Assembly: GCF_027172205.1 (NCBI RefSeq)
Contig: NC_070611.1
Coordinates: 60,135,979 to 60,199,978 of the forward strand
Direction of reading: 5' to 3'
Source of the DNA: Podarcis raffonei
Lineage: Eukaryota > Chordata > Lepidosauria > Squamata > Lacertidae
Length of the DNA stretch: 64,000 bases
The notes under the pieces were generated by a model that was not told where the DNA came from, did not search any database, and saw nothing but the letters and a program-made list of their open reading frames with translations. The position numbers and the translations under genes are program-made. This document shows, piece after piece, positions 22,209-31,515 of the stretch (positions within the stretch are counted from its first letter, which is position 1; every line of letters starts with the position of its first letter).

Positions 22209-25200
22209 AGAGGGATAAAGTGTTACTTTATCCAGGAAAAAATACTTATGGTTAAATATTAGGTAAAGGTAAAGGTTAAGGACCCCTAGACAGTCAAAGG
22301 TGACTATGGGGTTATGGCGCTCATCTCGCTTCCAGACCAAGATAGCTGGCATTTATCCTCAGACAGCTTTCCGGGTCATGTGGCCAGCATGACTAAACCT
22401 CTTCTGGCGCAACGGAATACCGTGACGGAAACCAGAGCGCATGGAAACACCATTTACTTTCCTGCCACAACGGTACTCATTTATCTAACATTTTTCTAAC
22501 TGCTAGGTTGGCAGAAGCTGGGACAGAGCAATGGGAGCTCACCCCATTGCAGGGATTTGAACCACTGACCTTCTGATTGGCAAGCCCAAGAACTACATGT
22601 CCACCAGCATCCCCCAGTTGCAATATTAACTCAGTATTGTCTCTTTTAACCCAGGGGTGGGAATCAGTGGATCTCCAGGCTTTGCTGGCCTCCAAGTCCC
22701 ATCAGCTGCAGCCAGCAATGACAATGATCAGGGATGATAGGAGTTGCAATTGAGCAACATCTGGAAGGCCACAGGTTCCCCAAACATGCTTTAATTCTTT
22801 CTGTGCCCCATAGAACAAACTGTCTTCTCTCTCTGCACAGGTCTGTCTCCCCATCTCTCCAACCCCTTTTTTCTTCCCTTGCCCCCTCACCAGTCCTGCT
22901 CTGCACATGATTTCTTTCATATGATGCCCATGTAGTTAATGTCACCAGTATATGCAGATGTTTTCTTTAACTGCCATGGTTTCCCCCCCCCAAAATCTGG
23001 GAGCGATCAATCCTTGATTAAGATATGTTCTAGCAGAGAACTGTCAGCATCTCTAGGAAATGACAATCGCCAATGTTCTTTCAGGGAATCAAATATTTTT
23101 AGTAGGCTCTCCCCTCCCATTCAAATATTGTACTCAATACTTGCATTATGACATCAATAATTATTTACCTTCATAGAATACGGATTGTGCATTAAGAACA
23201 GATCCATGTAGTCAAACTGGAGTTTCTTCAGGGATTCTTCTATGCATTTCCTAACTAGCTCAGGGCGGTGGAAGGTACTCCAAAGCTGTCAAAAATATAA
23301 AGAGATTTATATTTTCACCCAGCCATAGAGTTTTTGGGTCTCGGGACCATATAGCTGTAGCAGATGACTATTCTGGTGTGCACAGTGTTAAGGACACACT
23401 CAAATATTGTTCTGAAGAGTATTTTGAATTGCTGTGGTGAGGTAAAGTAATTTTAAAGTCATCATTGCTAATAAATAGTATTTTTACCATTTATTTATGA
23501 AATTTATATATTGCCCTTCATCAAAAGATCTTGGAGCAGTTCACAAGATAAAAGCACAAATAAATAGTCAAAACAGAAACAACAACACAGAAACCCCTCC
23601 TTCCAACAACCAGCGGCGTAGGAAGCTGCTCGGAGAGATGGGTGGATCAGGCATGCTGCAGGCCCCGCGGTGAGTGCTGCCCGACATTTTGTCACCCCCG
23701 TCAGTGGTGACACCTGGGGCGGTCTGCACCCACTGCACCCCCCTTCCTCCGCCCCTGGCAAAAACATGTTCAAAAAGGCTATAGAATATTAATAAGCCCA
23801 AGGCCTGGGTGAAGAGGAACATATTTGCCTGGCGCCTTGAGGTGTATAATGAGCCTTCCTGCAGAGAGCACTCCCCAAATGGGGAGCCATGCAGAAAAGG
23901 CCCCGTTCTTGTTTTGCCACCCTCCGAGCCTCACATGGAAGAGGCACACAAAGAAGAGCCTCAGAGTATGAACACAGAATCTGGGTAGGTTTATATACGG
24001 AGAGGCATTTTGCTGTGATTTTGTTAAATAATGACTGTGAAATATGTAATTGCATCATGATGCAGGCACTATATTTTACAGTGGTACCTCGGGTTACAGA
24101 CACTCAGGTTACAAACACTTCAGGTTACAGATTCTGCTAACCCGGAAGTAATACCTCGGGTTAAGAACTTTACCTCAGGATGAGAACAAAAATCGCGAAC
24201 CAGTGGCGCGTTGGCAGGGGGAGGCCCCATTCGCTAAATTGGTACCTCAGGTTAAGAACGGTTTCAGGTTAAGAACGGACCTCCAGAATGAATTAAGTAC
24301 GTAACCAGAGGTACCACTGGTACCACTCTTTTTTAAAAAAAATGCCAAACTCACTCACTTTTCCAGTGTAGAAAATGTCTTCCCTTTTTATTGTTCCGTC
24401 TGCAATCTTCGCACGAACAGCCCGCCCAACGTGCTCCTCTGTCTGGTATACATATGCACTATCAATATGACGGAAGCCGAATTCTATTGCTATCTTTGCA
24501 GCCTCCTCACACTTACTTTTTGGAACCTGCCGGTTGAAAAAGTGAAAAGGTTAGTCAAGGTCTCTGCTTCAGTGGGGAAATTAATATCAGAGGGTACCTG
24601 TAAGTAACACTGAGTATCAGTGAACATTTTCAAACTAGACCTGAGTCTCAGGGACTCAGCTAGGCTGGCCCTAAACACATTAAATGAAAAGAAAGAAAAA
24701 GCGTAAAGAAAAAGCAATTTATGTATACAGTATGTGTTGCATGTGCGATATAACATTGTGCCACCAGAAGGCGAAGTGGAGTCTTGTTTTTCTCTACCTG
24801 CTTTCCCTGTTTAAATTTACAGCACTTTATATTGAAACGCTTCTTTGATGTGTCTAGATCCATCCCTGCTGATGCCTGGGTCCTCTCGTGGGATCTCTTT
24901 CATGAGGCAAGGTGGCACTGACCAGCAATGACAACAGGGCTCCAATCATAGTTGCAAGGTGGTGAGTTGCCATTTTAATTTCCCACAATCCCTCTGCCAG
25001 TACACACCAAGGCACTATGGGAAATTAAAACAGGTGCTCCCAGATAGCTGCCAGGTGGGAAACAGGATGAAATCTTATCTTGCGTTCGTGGTATATGTTA
25101 GAATGGGGTTTTGGCTCTATGCCTGAATTCCTTCTACTCTGGATACAAGAAGGAACCAATTGCTGGAATAGGTATGCAAGTCTCTTGGCAATGGCCCCTA

Positions 25201-26880
25201 AGTATGGAAGGTTAAGGTAATAAATGAAGCAGCTCAGCGCCAGAGGGGGAATGGGTGGGTAGTTAGAAAGACTAGGGTGTGTGTGAGAGAGAGATCCAGG
25301 AGTTGGAAGCAGAAAGCAGGCTGGGCAGCTGAGAGATGGAGCCAAGCCTGATTTCTGCTGGAATCCAAGGCTATGGCCGTGGGAGAAGCAAGTTAATGAT
25401 GTGAACCCCTCCATCCTCCTTGTTGGCATCTGTCTGTCTCAAGACACAATGGAGTGTGCCTCTGGGGGAAAGTAAAAATTGCTGTTTTAGCAGCACCAAA
25501 GTGACTTCCCTGGGGTGCAAGCCTGTGTAGTCAGTATGGAGGCCCTGGGCTGCCCAGATGAAAAGGCCTCTCTCTCATCCTCACTGATGTGATCCAAAGG
25601 AACACAGAGTAATATATTTGGCACCAGCTTGGCTGCAGGAGTTGCCAGAAGGAGGCATGCAATGCACCACCCAACCGTCTTAGGAACTCCAGCCCAGATT
25701 TGTGTAGCGTTTACTCCTTTTCTTCTCCTGAAGATATCCCACAAGGCAGCGGAGGTTCAAGAGCAGAGTTTTCCTTCTCCTAGATAGGCTACCTCCCTAG
25801 CTGGATGAGCCCCATCTGCCCCTCATTTCCCTCTACGGCCCATACAGAAACCTCCTTCTTGACCTTTGGATCCACTAGTAATCTCATCTGTTCAGTCTGC
25901 CAGAGCCTCTCTTCACATGCAGGATTGAAAATGAGCAATCAATGAATTCATCAGTTAGTTATTTTGGTTCAAACTGTGGAACACTGTTGAGACATAAAGT
26001 TTGTAGAATGCTTTTTAAAAATTGGTTAAAATGTTTGTGAAATTGGTGAGATATCCAAGAAAGGATTGAGAAAGTCTCTTCGACAGCATGTATCTCTTTG
26101 TATAAAATAGATTCTACCCCTCGCTTTATATGTGAATGGAGCAGATATATGAATTGGAAAAATGGAAAAAGGAAAATTGATTTGAGAAACTGAGTGGTTG
26201 CTTTTATTTGGAAAATTCATGATATTCCTATAAATTAATTTAACTACAAAACAAGAATGTTCATTGATCCCTTGATTTGCATTGCTGGTGATATGGACCA
26301 AATGAAGATGGTTTGGATAAAGAATTGATTCTATATTTATTGTTAGTTTCCAGGATAGTTAGCTAATGGCTGGTAATTTTGGATAATATTGTTACTCCCA
26401 ACAAAAGTAATAGTGGGCACTTATGTTCTATAGAAATATTTTTTAAAATATCACTAGAAAATTTGCACTGGGTACTTTGAACCCTGCAGAAATTCACACT
26501 GGAAACTGTTTCTCAGCTACAAACCATCCAAGTCTTGCACAAAACATTATTTGCTCCTGAATCTGCTGGCTCAGGACCCTTGTTGAATGAGAAGCAGCAA
26601 TTTATGTACTGCAAGGCATCTGTTGCATTCTTGGCTGCTGTGACCCAAGAAGTTCTCACGCACAACTGGCTTCTCAGATCAGGTGAGGTATCCCATGCGG
26701 TGCTTTGCAATGTATGAAGCACTCTGCAGCTGGCAGGCATTTTGCTCTTCAAAAACAAGTTACAACAATCTGAGAGTTAAATGTTTTACTTACAGTGTCC
26801 GGAGTATATGTTCCAAACCCCAATATGGGGATTTTGTTCCCATCATTCAGTGTAATGCCACGGTCTTTGCTAAGTGCCAT
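4354..26880 (-). CDS. Aldo-keto reductase, AKR1C-like (gene C), complete, nine exons
   Basis: Coding exons in transcript order are 26794-26880, 24359-24526, 23169-23285, 17726-17803, 17365-17487, 15220-15329, 12731-12896, 12007-12089 and 4354-4396. They total 975 nt and an open 324-aa protein with every junction GT/AG. It starts [14 protein letters not shown] and ends YYPPDVE. Tetrad Asp51, Tyr56, Lys85, His118 is intact; [15 protein letters not shown] is the signature-1 region. As in B, exon 4 is [13 protein letters not shown]-type and the cofactor-phosphate segment is [14 protein letters not shown] (Ala272, Gln277, Asp281). The gene is 22.5 kb, larger than A, because a full-length LINE sits in intron 8 in sense orientation and a 4.2-kb L2 element sits antisense in intron 3. 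The last exon is 7.6 kb from exon 8; it is assigned to this gene because it has the same 43-nt length and tail as exon 9 of B. Probable cytosolic oxidoreductase; substrate unknown. Confidence 0.93.
5303..8635 (-). CDS. LINE ORF2 protein: AP endonuclease and reverse transcriptase (1110 aa from first ATG)
   Basis: One uninterrupted ORF. The endonuclease shows [17 protein letters not shown] and SDHLPL. The reverse transcriptase shows [48 protein letters not shown] and [10 protein letters not shown]-terminal knuckle [18 protein letters not shown] follows. No RNase H domain is seen. The conserved endonuclease Asn motif (SCNVAGW, about 8648-8668) lies upstream of the first ATG, in the 17 codons following the ORF1 stop, so the true protein probably begins before 8635. 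All core catalytic motifs look intact. Confidence 0.9.
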   Translation of the reverse strand: MDKDVLTYVSQFKIILLQETWMQNPFELHNYFAFHSCATIGPKGGRPAGGLSTFVSTDLGTSPIQLKIDKKWILAVKIFSTHFKIICINVYIHPLMKQTDLKNIWNELEDCILLVSNKFPSASLIIGGDFNVRLGHSDEQLINESGMGPLNANDEHWPLFRRHSLDPVTNFAGTCLFLMALRLNLVILNGLSSGDCPGQFTYWSGLRHSVIGYILVSQELFDEYIEFTVDIRTESDHLPLNLKRTEFWEPSRCGLVPQTPDPNVLQQIGRSRIKWSPYVNNNFSIWTQSMEGQLLWADLTSNDTEETSPIDHYNTLIRKLQPLMSRLRRPNHNEFPTNKKWFDRECIQAKLILRECFKVFQQNPNPITKLELQLKKKNYKELLKTKKRTADSLIWQALIKASIEKDNTNFWKIISSQTKTPNEGTIIPANSWEEHYKVLFREHRPSALLNISLDNDTPWPPTSETEITSLILQMKSGKAPGSDFIVAELLKAQINWWAPVLANLFSYIDKTTEIPKDWGLAIIVPIFKKGNPSDPANYRPISLLNVICKLYTKHLCLKLCEWLDHNDLLEIEQAGFTSGRSTIDHCLVLDYFVYKYVKHWKKSLYVAFVDLKAAFDSVSRGRLWAKLANMGINRRLLLLMIKLHENNTLQIRLAQDGRLSREIPVQRGVRQGCLLAPFLFNIYVNSLVTCCREIETPPPVFSNGRKVPVLMYADDAVLLSQTKVGLKRALGKFSDQCNTELLTINFAKTKIVHFNHSFRKDNWSVKGNTIEQTKTFQYLGITFSYNAKLSTHLTTSAISAGRSANAILRLFRRKGAGFLPMALKVFQAKSLAQLLYGSQISPSANLKTLETVQSKFLRSLFATPKCTPNAVLRQEAGLPRVELKVWEQAISLWLKIHYNPKGLLPCFLAAAPYPPWLMQITNKIKQIGLNPENLFIETPNKAKAIITQRLYDVELQQEVALLPETYRCLKAWPNFAAAPYLTNITNEAYRWAFSRARFETMPSAVLYGKFTRVPMHARLCPCMSNKVESVTHILLFCEFYSEERVQLILPLLSKFIPLQHYLESSPEILRKYLLEDSSSSISYEVAKFCTLVIRKHKSLLLNGTLRSSLV
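8687..10084 (-). CDS. LINE ORF1 protein (465 aa)
   Basis: Open ORF from the first ATG after the 5' UTR. Residues 36-43 read QTKISEFF, an exact match to the PIP-box pattern QxxIxxFF. A Pro/Thr-rich segment follows, then a heptad-like stretch near residues 105-155 ([28 protein letters not shown]) that could be a coiled coil, and a region around residues 215-300 ([16 protein letters not shown] through ITRVFIN) that may be RRM-like. No CCHC zinc knuckle is visible. The expected role is RNA binding in the retrotransposon particle. The ORF ends at TGA (8687-8689) and is in the same frame as the downstream ORF2. Confidence 0.8.
   Translation of the reverse strand: MTQQLDSPADARRGVGKRCRESEDLEEMACLPLTKQTKISEFFNGKTKDTFNIPTSNSFSPLAEIIDKETTPKELPTKQPTNPLNNTTTRPKGPKKVPTMPIQAEDYIREQENHLSELLLEHSTTLDLVAKTVDYIFKYIRDIKGSLEKILSFVSPKVNVSPVDASPEDRAEPTPRVPVLLRSTSQTGCKFENEQTMEDLHTISSYNLSLQATRLCLTILPFKGQVVNWSSIHVARRHLAKLLGVNPLSINLKSTVHIYSKPHMQRILLTFESKKFPTYMMSLRSYLTNYGIFITRVFINTKICPLIPYSPAKRKAIKNEGTPPTTSSTSPPSDLISWTETPMPLLSKATHLENSMEQELLVSFSHLPKAEQTEITDRLDELLLYLRNSEDLASTKESNTPPNLERKMGYESPQVTSEHTPLLCPTEIHAKISVEPLITLPETLPSNGCIFHDPGKALDAIEETK
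10710..10766 (+). mobile_element. Truncated tRNA-Lys SINE head
   Basis: Only the head survives; it ends at the junction of the local tandem duplication (units 4576-10766 and 10767-11736). Confidence 0.65.
11102..11547 (+). mobile_element. Putative solo LTR or LTR fragment (fossil)
   Basis: About 445 bp starting TGTCAGGGAACTG and ending near GCTACA, with AATAAAAGC about 75 bp before the end. This layout fits the LTR of a Gypsy- or ERV-type element. A target duplication is not evident, so ends and family are uncertain. A related partial copy lies in the first unit of the tandem duplication at 4902-5199 and 10506-10590, split by the LINE. Older than the local duplication. Confidence 0.45.
11681..11820 (+). 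mobile_element. tRNA-Lys-derived SINE (gene C intron 8)
   Basis: GGGATAGCTCAGTTGGGAG, ACTCTTAATCTC (CTT anticodon position), GGTTTGAGCCCC and a 3' end CAACTCTACAATTCTATG. Shared with gene B at 32229-32369. It has lost tRNA folding and length, so it is a SINE and not a tRNA gene. Confidence 0.8.
12985..13560 (+). mobile_element. CR1 LINE fragment split by a Sauria SINE (intron 6 of gene C)
   Basis: Same CR1 relic as 34100-34505, more decayed, interrupted by the SINE at 13131-13477. On either side one sees [15 protein letters not shown] and [14 protein letters not shown]. Confidence 0.75.
13131..13477 (+). mobile_element. Sauria-type tRNA-derived SINE
   Basis: tRNA-like head (GTGGCGCTGTGGGTTAAACC, B-box GGTTCGAATCC), a conserved body (GCCAACCTAGCAGTTCGAAAG, CATGCTGGCCACATGACC) and a CCCTTTACC tail. 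Absent from the matching place in gene B, so it is a younger insertion. Confidence 0.88.
16616..17050 (+). mobile_element. Solo LTR (fossil) in intron 5 of AKR gene C
   Basis: A 435-bp element with TG...CA ends (TGTTAGGATTC to GATCCTGACA), the 5-bp duplication CTGAC on both sides (16611-16615, 17051-17055) and a TAAATAAAGTAG poly(A) region. Part of the same insertion survives in gene B at about 37566-37800, so it predates the B/C duplication. Confidence 0.85.
18001..18795 (+). repeat. Seven tandem ~114-bp GC-rich units at the 5' end of the L2 element
   Basis: Units begin with GCCCAGGAGGACTCCCCTGA at 18001, 18115, 18229, 18347, 18465, 18579 and 18689, giving lengths 114, 114, 118, 118, 114, 110 and about 107. 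The 118-bp forms differ by a 4-bp duplication near CCTTCCTGCC. The array starts 8 bp inside the insertion boundary, so it is part of the mobile element and not local satellite DNA. A monomer-type promoter is likely, by analogy with rodent L1. Open frames on the other strand of this array are artefacts of the repeat. Confidence 0.85.
18988..22074 (+). CDS. L2 LINE endonuclease-reverse transcriptase ORF, one in-frame stop
   Basis: The ORF is open from 18988 to a TGA at 21772-21774 and continues in the same frame to 22074, so one stop interrupts an otherwise full coding region. Endonuclease motifs: [25 protein letters not shown] and WSDHFLV. RT motifs: [36 protein letters not shown] and QYADDTQLY. 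The C-terminus has HWLPVRF then [11 protein letters not shown] and WNALPADVK, typical of L2. The natural start is more likely an internal Met (MDTRIS, 19207) than 18988. Probably unable to move by itself. Confidence 0.82.
22157..22206. repeat. TTA microsatellite, 3' tail of the L2 element
   Basis: About 16 TTA triplets following GTATAAATAATAAA. The L2 fragment in gene B has a similar tail at 33688-33728. Confidence 0.92.
22261..22616 (-). mobile_element. Sauria-type SINE, reverse orientation (gene C intron 3)
   Basis: Tail GGTAAAGGTAAAGG at the low end and tRNA-like head (CCTTCTGATTGGCAAG) at the high end. The same insertion is in gene B (38670-40366), so it predates the B/C duplication. Confidence 0.86.
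22652..22780. mobile_element. hAT-like MITE (gene C intron 3)
   Basis: CAGGGGTGGGAATC start and AAGGCCACAGGTTCCCC end with GGAGTTGCAATTGAGCAACA inside; decayed inverted repeat. Shared with gene B at 40402-40530. Confidence 0.6.
23490..24060 (-). mobile_element. LINE 3'-end relic (CR1/L2-related), gene C intron 2
   Basis: Begins with the common LINE 3' segment TATATTGCCCTTCATCAAAA and includes GGGGAGCCATGCAGAAAAGG. Most of it (about 23527-24050) is missing from gene B, where ATCAAAAGATTGCATCATG joins directly; a deletion in B is likelier than an insertion in C because B keeps the start. Confidence 0.5.
24079..24319. mobile_element. pogo/Tigger-like MITE (gene C intron 2)
   Basis: Palindromic, termini CAGTGGTACCTC and GAGGTACCACTG, inserted at TA, with internal GGTTAAGAAC repeats. 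Shared with gene B (41303-41544). It lies 40 bp from exon 2. Confidence 0.82.
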
Positions 26881-27023
26881 TTTCTGCTTCTATGCTTGTT
26901 CAGTTCTTGGCTGCAGGCTGAAATTGATCAACACTCTTGTGGCGAAAGGAAAAACTCGAGTGAGAAAAATGAAGTTCGTGTTTCCAATAAAATGTCTTTT
27001 GTTGGCACAAAAGGAGGGGAGTG

Positions 27024-27031
27024 CTTAAATA
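27024..27031 (-). promoter_or_regulatory. TATA-like box of gene C
   Basis: TATTTAAG on the minus strand, 144 nt upstream of the ATG, in the block conserved among B, C and D. Confidence 0.5.
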
Positions 27032-27270
27032 CTCTGAAGAAATGAGAGAGAAGGGCGGGGAAACCTATGGCCAACTTTTTATCAGTAATTTTCAGCAGAA
27101 TGTCCTTTGATGCCCCACAATTTTCATTGTTGACTTAGCAGCATTGCTTTCACAGGATAAATAACCTATGGCCAACTTTTTATCAGTAACTTTCAGCAGA
27201 ATGTCCTTTGCTACACCAGCAGTTTCATTGTGGACTAAGCAGCATTGCTTTCACAGGATAAAAAACAGCT

Positions 27271-27336
27271 TTCTTCTTCTTCTTCTTCTTCTTCTTCTTC
27301 TTCTTCTTCTTCTTCTTCTTCTTCTTCTTCTTCTTC
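27271..27336. repeat. CTT microsatellite upstream of gene C
   Basis: About 22 CTT triplets, roughly 390-455 bp upstream of the ATG. The apparent poly-Leu ORF across it is an artefact. Confidence 0.95.
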
Positions 27337-27706
27337 GCGTTCCAATAAAGGAATGCAGAGGCCTATTGCATCTTCGACCAAGAAACTTCACCTCTTTGTT
27401 AGATTAGTAAATGTTAAGACATAGGAAAAACAAGCCTAAAAGCGATGCAAACCTTTCTTCAGGCTGCTATATTGAAATGAAAAGCTCCAAAACAAAATAA
27501 TAAATGAAATATGTGGAGGCATCTGTTAACCTAACGAAGCTGGGTGCTCTGAGTGCCAATGAACACACAAAGGATGTAAGGAAGGAAAGGAGCATGCAAC
27601 TTTGCCAGCACATGTAAAACACATTTGATGTGCACGACATTCCCCAAAGAATCCTGGGAACTGACATTTGTTAAAGATGCTGGGAATGGTAGCTTTGTGA
27701 GGGGTA

Positions 27707-29966
27707 GAATCATAGAATCATAGAGTTGGAAGAGACCACAAGGGCCATCGAGTCCAACCCCCTGCCAAGCAGGAAACACTATCAGAGCACTCCTGACATA
27801 TGGCTGTCAAGCCTCTGCTTAAAGACCTCCAAAGAAGGAGACTCCACCACACTCCTTGGCAGCAAATTCCACTGTCGAACAGCTCTTACTGTCAGGAAGT
27901 TCTTCCTAATGTTTAGGTGGAATCTTCTTTCTTGTAGTTTGGATCCATTGCTCCGTGTCCGCTTCTCTGGAGCAGCAGAAAACAACCTTTCTCCCTCCTC
28001 TATGTGACATCCTTTTATATATTTGAACATGGCTATCATATCACCCCTTAACCTCCTCTTCTCCAGGCTAAACATGTCCAGCTCCCTTAGCCGTTCCTCA
28101 TAAGGCATCGTTTCCAGGCCTTTGACCATTTTGGTTGCCCTCCTCTGGACACGTTCCAGTTTGTCAGTGTCCTTCTTGAACTGTGGTGCCCAGAATACAG
28201 TGGCACTATTACTTCCCTTGATCTAGATGCTATACACCTATTGATGCAGCCCAGAATTGCATTGGCTTTTTTAAGCTGCCGTGTCACACTGTTGGCTCAT
28301 GTCAAGTTTGTGGTCAACCAAGACTCCTAGATCCTTTTCACATGTACTGCTCTCAAGCCAGGTGTCACCCATCTTGTATTTGTGCCTCTCATTTTTTTTG
28401 CCCAAGTGCAGTACTTTACATTTCTCCCTGTTAAAATTCATCTTGTTTGTTTTGGCCCAGTTCTCTAATCTGTCAAGGTCATTTTGAAGTGTGATCCTGT
28501 CCTCTGGGGTGTTAGCCACCCCTCCCAGTTTGGTGTCATCTGCAAATTTGATCAGGATGCCCTTGAGTCCATCATCCAAGTCATTGATAAAGATGTTGAA
28601 TAAGACCGGGCCCAAGACAGAACCCTGTGGCACCCCACTAGTCACTCTTCTCCAGGATGAAGAGGAACCATTGATGAGCACCCTTTGGGTTCGGTCAGTC
28701 AGCCAGTTACAAATCCACTGAGTGGTAGCATAGTCAAGACCGCATTTTACCAGCTTCTTTACAAGAATATCATGGGGCACCTTGTCAAATGCCTTGCTGA
28801 AATCAAGGTAGGCTACATCCACTGCGTTCCCTTCATCTACCAGGCTTGTAATTCTGTCAAAAAACGAGATCAGGTTAGTCTGACATGACTTATTTTTCAG
28901 AAATCCATGCTGACTATTGGTGATACTTTCTAGGTGCTCACAGACTGTTTGCTTAATGATCTGCTCCAGAATCTTCCCTGGTATTGATGTCAGACTGACT
29001 GGGCGGTAATTATTTGGGTCCTCTCTTTTCCCCTTTTTGTAAATAGGGACAACATTTGCCCTCCTCCAGTCTGCCGGGACTTCGCCTGTTCTCCAGGAAT
29101 TCTCAAAGATGACTGCCAGTGGTTCTGAGATCACATCTGCCAGTTCTTTTAATACTCTTGGATGCAGTTCATCTGGCCCTGGAGACTAGCCAAGTATTCT
29201 TGTACTATCTCCTTAGTTATTCTGGGCTGTGTTTCCTCTGCTGAATCATTTGCTCCAAATTCTTCAGGTCGGGCATTGTTTTCTTTATCGGAGAAGACTG
29301 AGGCAAAGAAGGCATTGAGGAGTTCAGCCCTTTCTGTGTCCCCTGTTTGCATTTCACCATCTTCTCCTCTGAGTGACCCCACTGTTTCTTTGTTCTTCCT
29401 TTTGCTACGAACATACCCATAAAAGCCTTTTTTGTTGCTTTTAACCTCTCTAGCAAGCCTGAGTTCATTCTGTGCTTTAGCTTTTCTGACTTTGTGTCTA
29501 CATGTGCTGGCTATTTGTTTGAATTCCTCTTTGGTGGTTTCCCCCCTTTTCCATTTTTTTGTACACATCCTTTTTTAATCTTAACTCAGTTAAAAGTTCT
29601 TTAGATAGCCACCCTGGCTTCTTTAGGCACCTTCCATGTTTCCGTCTCATTGGTATTGCCTGAAGTTGTGCTTTTACTATCTCCCTCTTAACAAACTCCC
29701 AGCCATCATGAACTCCCTTTCCTTTTAGTATTACTGTCCATGGGATCTCACCCAGCACTTCCCTAAGTTTTATGAAGTCGGCTTTCTTAAAATCAAGAAA
29801 TTGAGTCCTAGTATGCTTGGCTGCTCCTTTCCGCTGTATAGTAAACTTCAGAAGAGCATGATCACTCGCGCCTAATGATCCTTCCACTTCTACCCCACTA
29901 ACCAGGTCATCAACATTGGTTAGGACCAGATCTAAAATGGCTGTTCCTCTTGTTGCTTCTCCCACT
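27707..29966 (-). mobile_element. 5'-truncated CR1 LINE
   Basis: 2.26 kb with endonuclease C-terminus (RGTAILDLVLTN, GASDHALLKF), RT ([67 protein letters not shown]) and the CR1 C-terminus ([33 protein letters not shown]). The 3' end is the CR1-typical short repeat ATTCTATGATTCTATGATTC. The reading frame is broken by a few shifts. It lies in the C/B spacer, and the D/C spacer near 3027 is the empty site (GAGGGGTAAACTACAG). Confidence 0.93.
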
Positions 29967-30022
29967 AAACTACAGTTCCCAGAATTCTTTTCGAGGGGTA
30001 ATATGCTTTAAAAGTGCTCCAG

Positions 30023-30171
30023 ATCATAGCATCATAGAAATGTGGACTTGGAAGGGACAGTGAGGACCATCTATTTCAACCCCTTGCAATGCAGGAATTG
30101 TTTGCCCAATGTGGGGCTGAAACCCACAATGCTGAGATTAGAGTCTCATGCTGTACCAACTGAGCTGTCCT
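30023..30171 (-). mobile_element. tRNA-Lys-derived SINE (C/B spacer)
   Basis: Paralogous copy of the SINE at 3077-3226, at the same distance from the shared MITE; part of the duplicated spacer. Confidence 0.8.
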
Positions 30172-30984
30172 TCAGGGTGTGTTTGTTTACACCGTCATCT
30201 TCTGGTTTGGAGTAAACAGCATCAGAATGCAATGCATCATAAGAAATGTTAGGATGGATAAAGGATGTGGAACATGGCAGCGTGTGCACAATGCTCACCC
30301 TGAATTCAGATTAAAAGGAAAAGTGTCCACAGCCTCCACCTTTACTGGAGGGTTCAGGTTACGCAAAGCAGGGGATGAGTGGGAGACAGCAAATAGCAAC
30401 AAATGATTTCAGCAAGGACATTTTGAATATTGTTACAGATTCCAGAGGATAGAATGCATGCATATAACATGGTCAGAAGTCATTTGAGGTCGTGGTGGCA
30501 GACAATCAAAACCCTCTTTACTCCTCACAGCCAGCAGAGGACCTCAGAGCCAGCAATGGTCATTCCTGCCCACCCCTTCCTCAGAAGTGGAAGCAGCGAC
30601 TTTGTAATTTAGAAGTTTCCCCTCATGTCCTGCTTCCCACAGGCATCTGGTTGGCCACTGTGAGAACAGGTTGCTGGACTAGATGGGCCACTGGCCTGAT
30701 TCAGCAGGCTCTTCTTATTTTCTGAAGTTATTTCAAATCATCTTGGCAATAAATCTCAGGCTATGCAGCTGCTTCTTTTTATGAAAGCTAATCCCCCCCT
30801 TGTGCTATTTTCAATATACGACTCACCCCCTTGTAACTGCTATTTGACACATTAGGGAGAAACTACACAGCTCACACTTCTTGAACCAATATGCAAATCA
30901 AAATGCAGTTATCCTGAGAAAGTGGCAATTCTCTGAATTTTGTGATGCAGTTGTTCAGCTACAGAACCATTACAAAAATGCATA

Positions 30985-31226
30985 CAGTGGTACCTCGGGT
31001 TAAGTACTTAATTCATTCCGGAGGTCTGTTCTTAAGCTGAAACTTTTCTTAACCTTAAGGAACACTTTAGCTAATGGGGCCTCCTGCTGCTGCTGTGCCG
31101 CTGGAGCACGATTTCTGTTCTCATCCTGAAGCAAAGTTCTTAACCTGAAGCACTATTTCTGGGTTAGCGGAGTCTGTAAACTGAAGCGTATGTAACCTGA
31201 AGCGTATGTAACCTGAGGTACCACTG
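30985..31226. mobile_element. pogo/Tigger-like MITE (3' flank of gene B)
   Basis: CAGTGGTACCTCGGG to GAGGTACCACTG flanked by TA. Gene C has the exact empty site at about 4067 (GCATATAGTGG), showing TA duplication and insertion after the B/C split. Confidence 0.87.
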
Positions 31227-31287
31227 TATAGTGGAGTAAAGTATTCATTAAAGAGCATATATCAGTGAGAACACCATGCAATCATGC

Positions 31288-31293
31288 TTTATT
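31288..31293 (-). other. Poly(A) signal of gene B
   Basis: AATAAA on the minus strand, about 223 nt after the stop of gene B, conserved in the C and A 3' flanks. Confidence 0.6.
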
Positions 31294-31515
31294 TTGGCCA
31301 AAAGTACAAAGGAAAATGTGTATGGTAGGAGAAATTTGCAATGATGAATTTTCAAGGGATTTTCTTTTCATCCCAAACTAATATGGAGATTTGAGGAACT
31401 GAAGAGTGGAAAATGAGATGCTGGGAGGAACTGATATTCACAGATTTGCCTAGTGTTTTCCATGCAAAAGGACCCAGGTTCAGAAAGGGATAAATTAGAG
31501 ATGGGAGACGAGTCC

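Noticed and set aside
27168-27407. Poly-Leu ORF; similar poly-Glu and poly-Asn ORFs at 42937-43194 and 33540-33731
   Set aside because: Translations of triplet microsatellites without any conserved neighbours.
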